A DNA stretch of 51,593 nucleotides from Conidiobolus incongruus B7586 (Eukaryota > Entomophthoromycota > Entomophthoromycetes > Entomophthorales > Conidiobolaceae), in contig JNEM01006726.1 in the NCBI GenBank assembly GCA_000697335.1, forward strand, positions 1 through 51,593, written 5' to 3'. A program made the position numbers and the translations under genes. Shown here in pieces: positions 48,879 through 51,593 of this stretch (position 1 is its first letter; every line of letters begins with the position of its first letter). The notes below the pieces were generated by a model. That model saw nothing but the letters and a program-made list of their open reading frames with translations, was not told the origin of the DNA and ran no database searches.

Positions 48879-51593
48879 TCATAAAGATTCGATAGGGAAT
48901 TTTTCAATTTCTGACAATTGTCTAAATTATCATTAATATAGGTGATTAATCAAATAATTTAAAAAACTTACCCAACTTTCTTAATTCTAAAAAAATGTTC
49001 AGCGAAGCTAGATTTTCCAAACATTGAGGTAAACATTTCGTCGTGAGTAATTACTATAAGTTGGAAATTCTTTTGGGATTGGCGTGATTCGATGATACTA
49101 AATTATTAAAATAAATAAGAGGATCTAATAATAAATATATAATTTACTTTTTGAGGCTTTGTGCTAAAGCTTGAATATTGTCATAATCCAAATTGGTCGT
49201 AGGTTCGTCGAGTGCTAAAATGCCACACTTGGAACTGAAAGCATCCGCTAACGCGAGTCGAATAATGATAGAGGCGAGGACTTTTTGACCCGCACTGCAT
49301 CTTCCTCTCATATCGAGTTCTAAGTCACCTTTAACCATTACAACCTAAGGAATCAATTAATTGAATCATACTAAAAACTGAATTGATACATACTCTGTAA
49401 TTGTATGAACGATTAGCTACATTTGTCTCCAAATTGGTTTTAATTTCAATTGTATCAATATCTGAAATAAAACCATTAATATATTATAATAAAATTCATT
49501 CAATTGTGGTTACCTGTTCCCTGGTAAGTATTAGCCCAAAGCTCTCGAATAATTTTATTAATTTCTTCCATTTTTCGAGTGTGATATTTCACAATTGATC
49601 TAAATTAAATATTAATAAACAGTAAAAATTGAATAATGAATTATATTTACGCATCTAAATTTTTAATATAGAGGTCGAGATCGTGATTAATCATTGCTAA
49701 ACTCTAAATAAAATTAATCAACAATTCTATTAATGGTAAATATACAAATACTTCTACTAATACGCACTGCTGATTACACCTCTCAATTGAAGACTTGTAA
49801 TCAGTTGCCAATTGAGTTTTGTTACGATCGATTTCTTCCACTAGTTGAGTAATTTGTCCCATTAGAATAGCTCTCTAACCATATTAAATAAGTCATTGAT
49901 CATTAAACTATAATCTAATAATTACTTTATCCATCAACTGATTCAACTTCTGGCTCGCTTCCATCATCTCACTTTGAATGGACTCCAAATGAATTTCACT
50001 TAATTTACACTCTTTCTCCCTAATTTCGGTATCCAAACCATCTCTCTCTCTGATAAATTTGATAAGGTCTAAATTATCCTGCAGATTCTTTTTCACTCTA
50101 TTCATTGAAGATAATAAATTCTCAAGTTCTTTGATTTTGGTTTGGTTTGATTCGGCCTCTTGCTTCAGTTCATCCTGTTTGAGTTCAATATCTTCAATTT
50201 GTTGTGCGCATTGTTGAAGAGATTGAGAAATGTTGGACGTGTCAATACTAAATTGAAAAATAAGTAAAAATATATTGATATTATTAATGTTATAATACCT
50301 GTTTATATCAGCTTCAATTGATTGATATCTAGATTTGTGTCTATATAAACCTGATAACTTATGTTGTAAACGCTTTTCATTCTCGTCGTTCATTTTTTCC
50401 AACTCTTCAATCGAATTCTCCGTTTGTTTAATATCTAAATTCACTTCAGTCTGTCTTGAAGTTTGTCTCTCTATTGTAGTTTTTAAATTCTGAATTTCTG
50501 TAATTAAATTGGCTTCAGTTTCTTTTAATTTGGTCCGTTGTTTCAATTGGAGTTCGGTATAGTCGTAAGTCTGTTGGAGTCCTTTTAGAGAGTGCTCAGT
50601 TTCAGATATGGATAATTTGAGTTTTGTGTGCTCTTCTTTCTGTTGGGAGATTTGGGATCTGAGCTCGGCACTAAATCAAAAAATTAGTAAATATCACTAA
50701 ATTAGAATATGTTAATTTACCATTTGTGCTGAAGTTTCTTAAATTCGGATTGACTGCCTTGAGCATTGTCAATATGTTCATCCTTTGGCAATGAGTCAAT
50801 TTCTGTTTGTATCTGTTTCAATTTAGATTGAAGCGAAATAATTTCTTCGACCTTTTGGTGCAAATTCTTTAATTTGGAATATTTTGTTTCAAGAGCTTCT
50901 AATTCTGAATTAAACTATTTAATTCATTAATATTAATGGATCCATCACTATCAATATAAATTAAATTACTTCAACAGAGTCCTTCTTATTTCGTTCGTAT
51001 TTGAGTTGATTCAATTTAATCATACTTTCCAACTCCTTTAACTCCACCATTTTAATATGATTCAATTCGTTGTAAAGTGGTAATAGTTCTTTCATTCTGG
51101 ATCTCTTCCTTTCAGTCTCTACGATTTCCTTTTCTAAAATCTCAATTCTAGTATTTAAAGTAGTATTTTGAGCTTTTATCTATATTTTATATTAGCAAAA
51201 TTGTATTATATGTAAATAATTATAATTAATCACTCTATTTAAAAAGTTCCTAAAATCATTAGAATTATCGAATTTTCGATCGCAGAGGGGACATTCGTGA
51301 TCGTAAGAAATAGATTCATCCGTGAAATGCGAATAAATTTCTAATTTGGATTTGAGAGTTGATATTTCCCTATAAAATAAATTAGTGCAAACTCATAATA
51401 TTATAATTAATCATTACTTAATCTTCAATTCCCAACTCTCATTAATTTCGTTAAACAAATTTAAAAATTGATCAAATTCCGAAACTTCTAAAATTTTAGT
51501 ATGTCTTTGGTTAAAATCCAATTGCTTCTTGCTCAAATCTTTTTGTAATTTTTGTAATTGGGATTCTGCTAAGATTAAATTTTGGCTCTGTTC
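48879..51593 (-). CDS. RAD50: Rad50, C-terminal half from the zinc-hook region (truncated by window edge)
   Basis: Rad50 is the SMC-like ATPase of the Mre11-Rad50-Nbs1/Xrs2 complex, which tethers and processes DNA double-strand breaks. Thirteen exons are visible, complement(join(48879..48921,48972..49097,49148..49344,49394..49461,49514..49599,49651..49703,49764..49874,49926..50247,50299..50670,50721..50914,50970..51179,51234..51369,51418..>51593)), with consistent phases and 697 codons read. From the right edge the order is: end of the first coiled coil, the zinc-hook CPLC motif ([13 protein letters not shown], near 51270), the returning coiled coil, then the C-terminal ATPase lobe. The lobe has the ABC signature [19 protein letters not shown], Walker B with D-loop [12 protein letters not shown], and the H-loop LIVITHDE. 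The protein ends [16 protein letters not shown] and a short tail. The N-terminal Walker A half lies beyond the window. Confidence 0.95.

Noticed and set aside
1-51593. tRNA genes, rRNA, CRISPR arrays or bacterial operon signals
   Set aside because: No cloverleaf with a usable GGTTCRA loop, no spaced direct repeats and no ribosome-binding sites were found. The GTTCGAA-like strings noticed lie in coding exons (for example in the Mios and Swi5-like genes).

Overview
This is eukaryotic nuclear DNA, very AT-rich between genes, with genes broken by many short introns (mostly about 50-60 nt, GT..AG). The gene set points to a fungus. It includes a Prs5-like PRPP synthetase with a long insert, a Dbf4 homologue, a BAR-SH3 protein of fungal endophilin type, Mge1, Raptor/Kog1 and Mios/Sea4. 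Complex I (NDUFS4) and a mitochondrial GrpE are present, which excludes microsporidia and anaerobic gut fungi. The base composition, intron density and long empty intergenic stretches suggest an early-diverging lineage (for example Entomophthoromycotina or a related group). That placement is inference. Long intact frames, such as the 3.6 kb first exon of the Raptor gene, contain no internal TAA or TAG, so the code is standard.

Layout: 1640-1813 (+) small membrane protein; 1910-3422 (-) PRPP synthetase; about 4321-6837 (+) decayed two-domain AAA+ ATPase pseudogene; 8289-9932 (+) eIF4E-binding protein; about 11581-12010 (-) remnant of a CENP-B/pogo-type transposase; 12416-14627 (-) Dbf4; 18639-20935 (+) malonyl-CoA decarboxylase in 14 exons; 21336-25395 (-) Raptor; 29738-31664 (+) BAR-SH3 protein; 33726-35036 mariner-like element; 36818-37562 (-) Mge1/GrpE; 38737-39447 (-) Swi5-like protein; 40242-40574 (+) ribosomal protein eL30; about 41638-43169 second mariner-like element; 44108-44587 (+) NDUFS4; 45217-48574 (-) Mios/Sea4; 48879-51593 (-) C-terminal half of Rad50, running off the right edge.

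The genes are mostly unrelated housekeeping functions. Weak functional links are Raptor (TORC1) with Mios (GATOR2, upstream of TORC1), and Swi5, Rad50 and Dbf4 (recombination and replication). Nothing indicates a cluster or co-regulation.

The most interesting signal is mutational. Both mariner copies and the AAA+ pseudogene carry changes that look like CpA to TpA (and TpG to TpA) transitions. In the transposase, conserved Pro codons read CTA and a conserved Trp reads TAG. In the pseudogene the stops are mostly TAA/TAG where Gln fits, while much of the frame and several splice sites survive. This resembles the repeat-induced point mutation known from Dikarya, but other explanations remain open.
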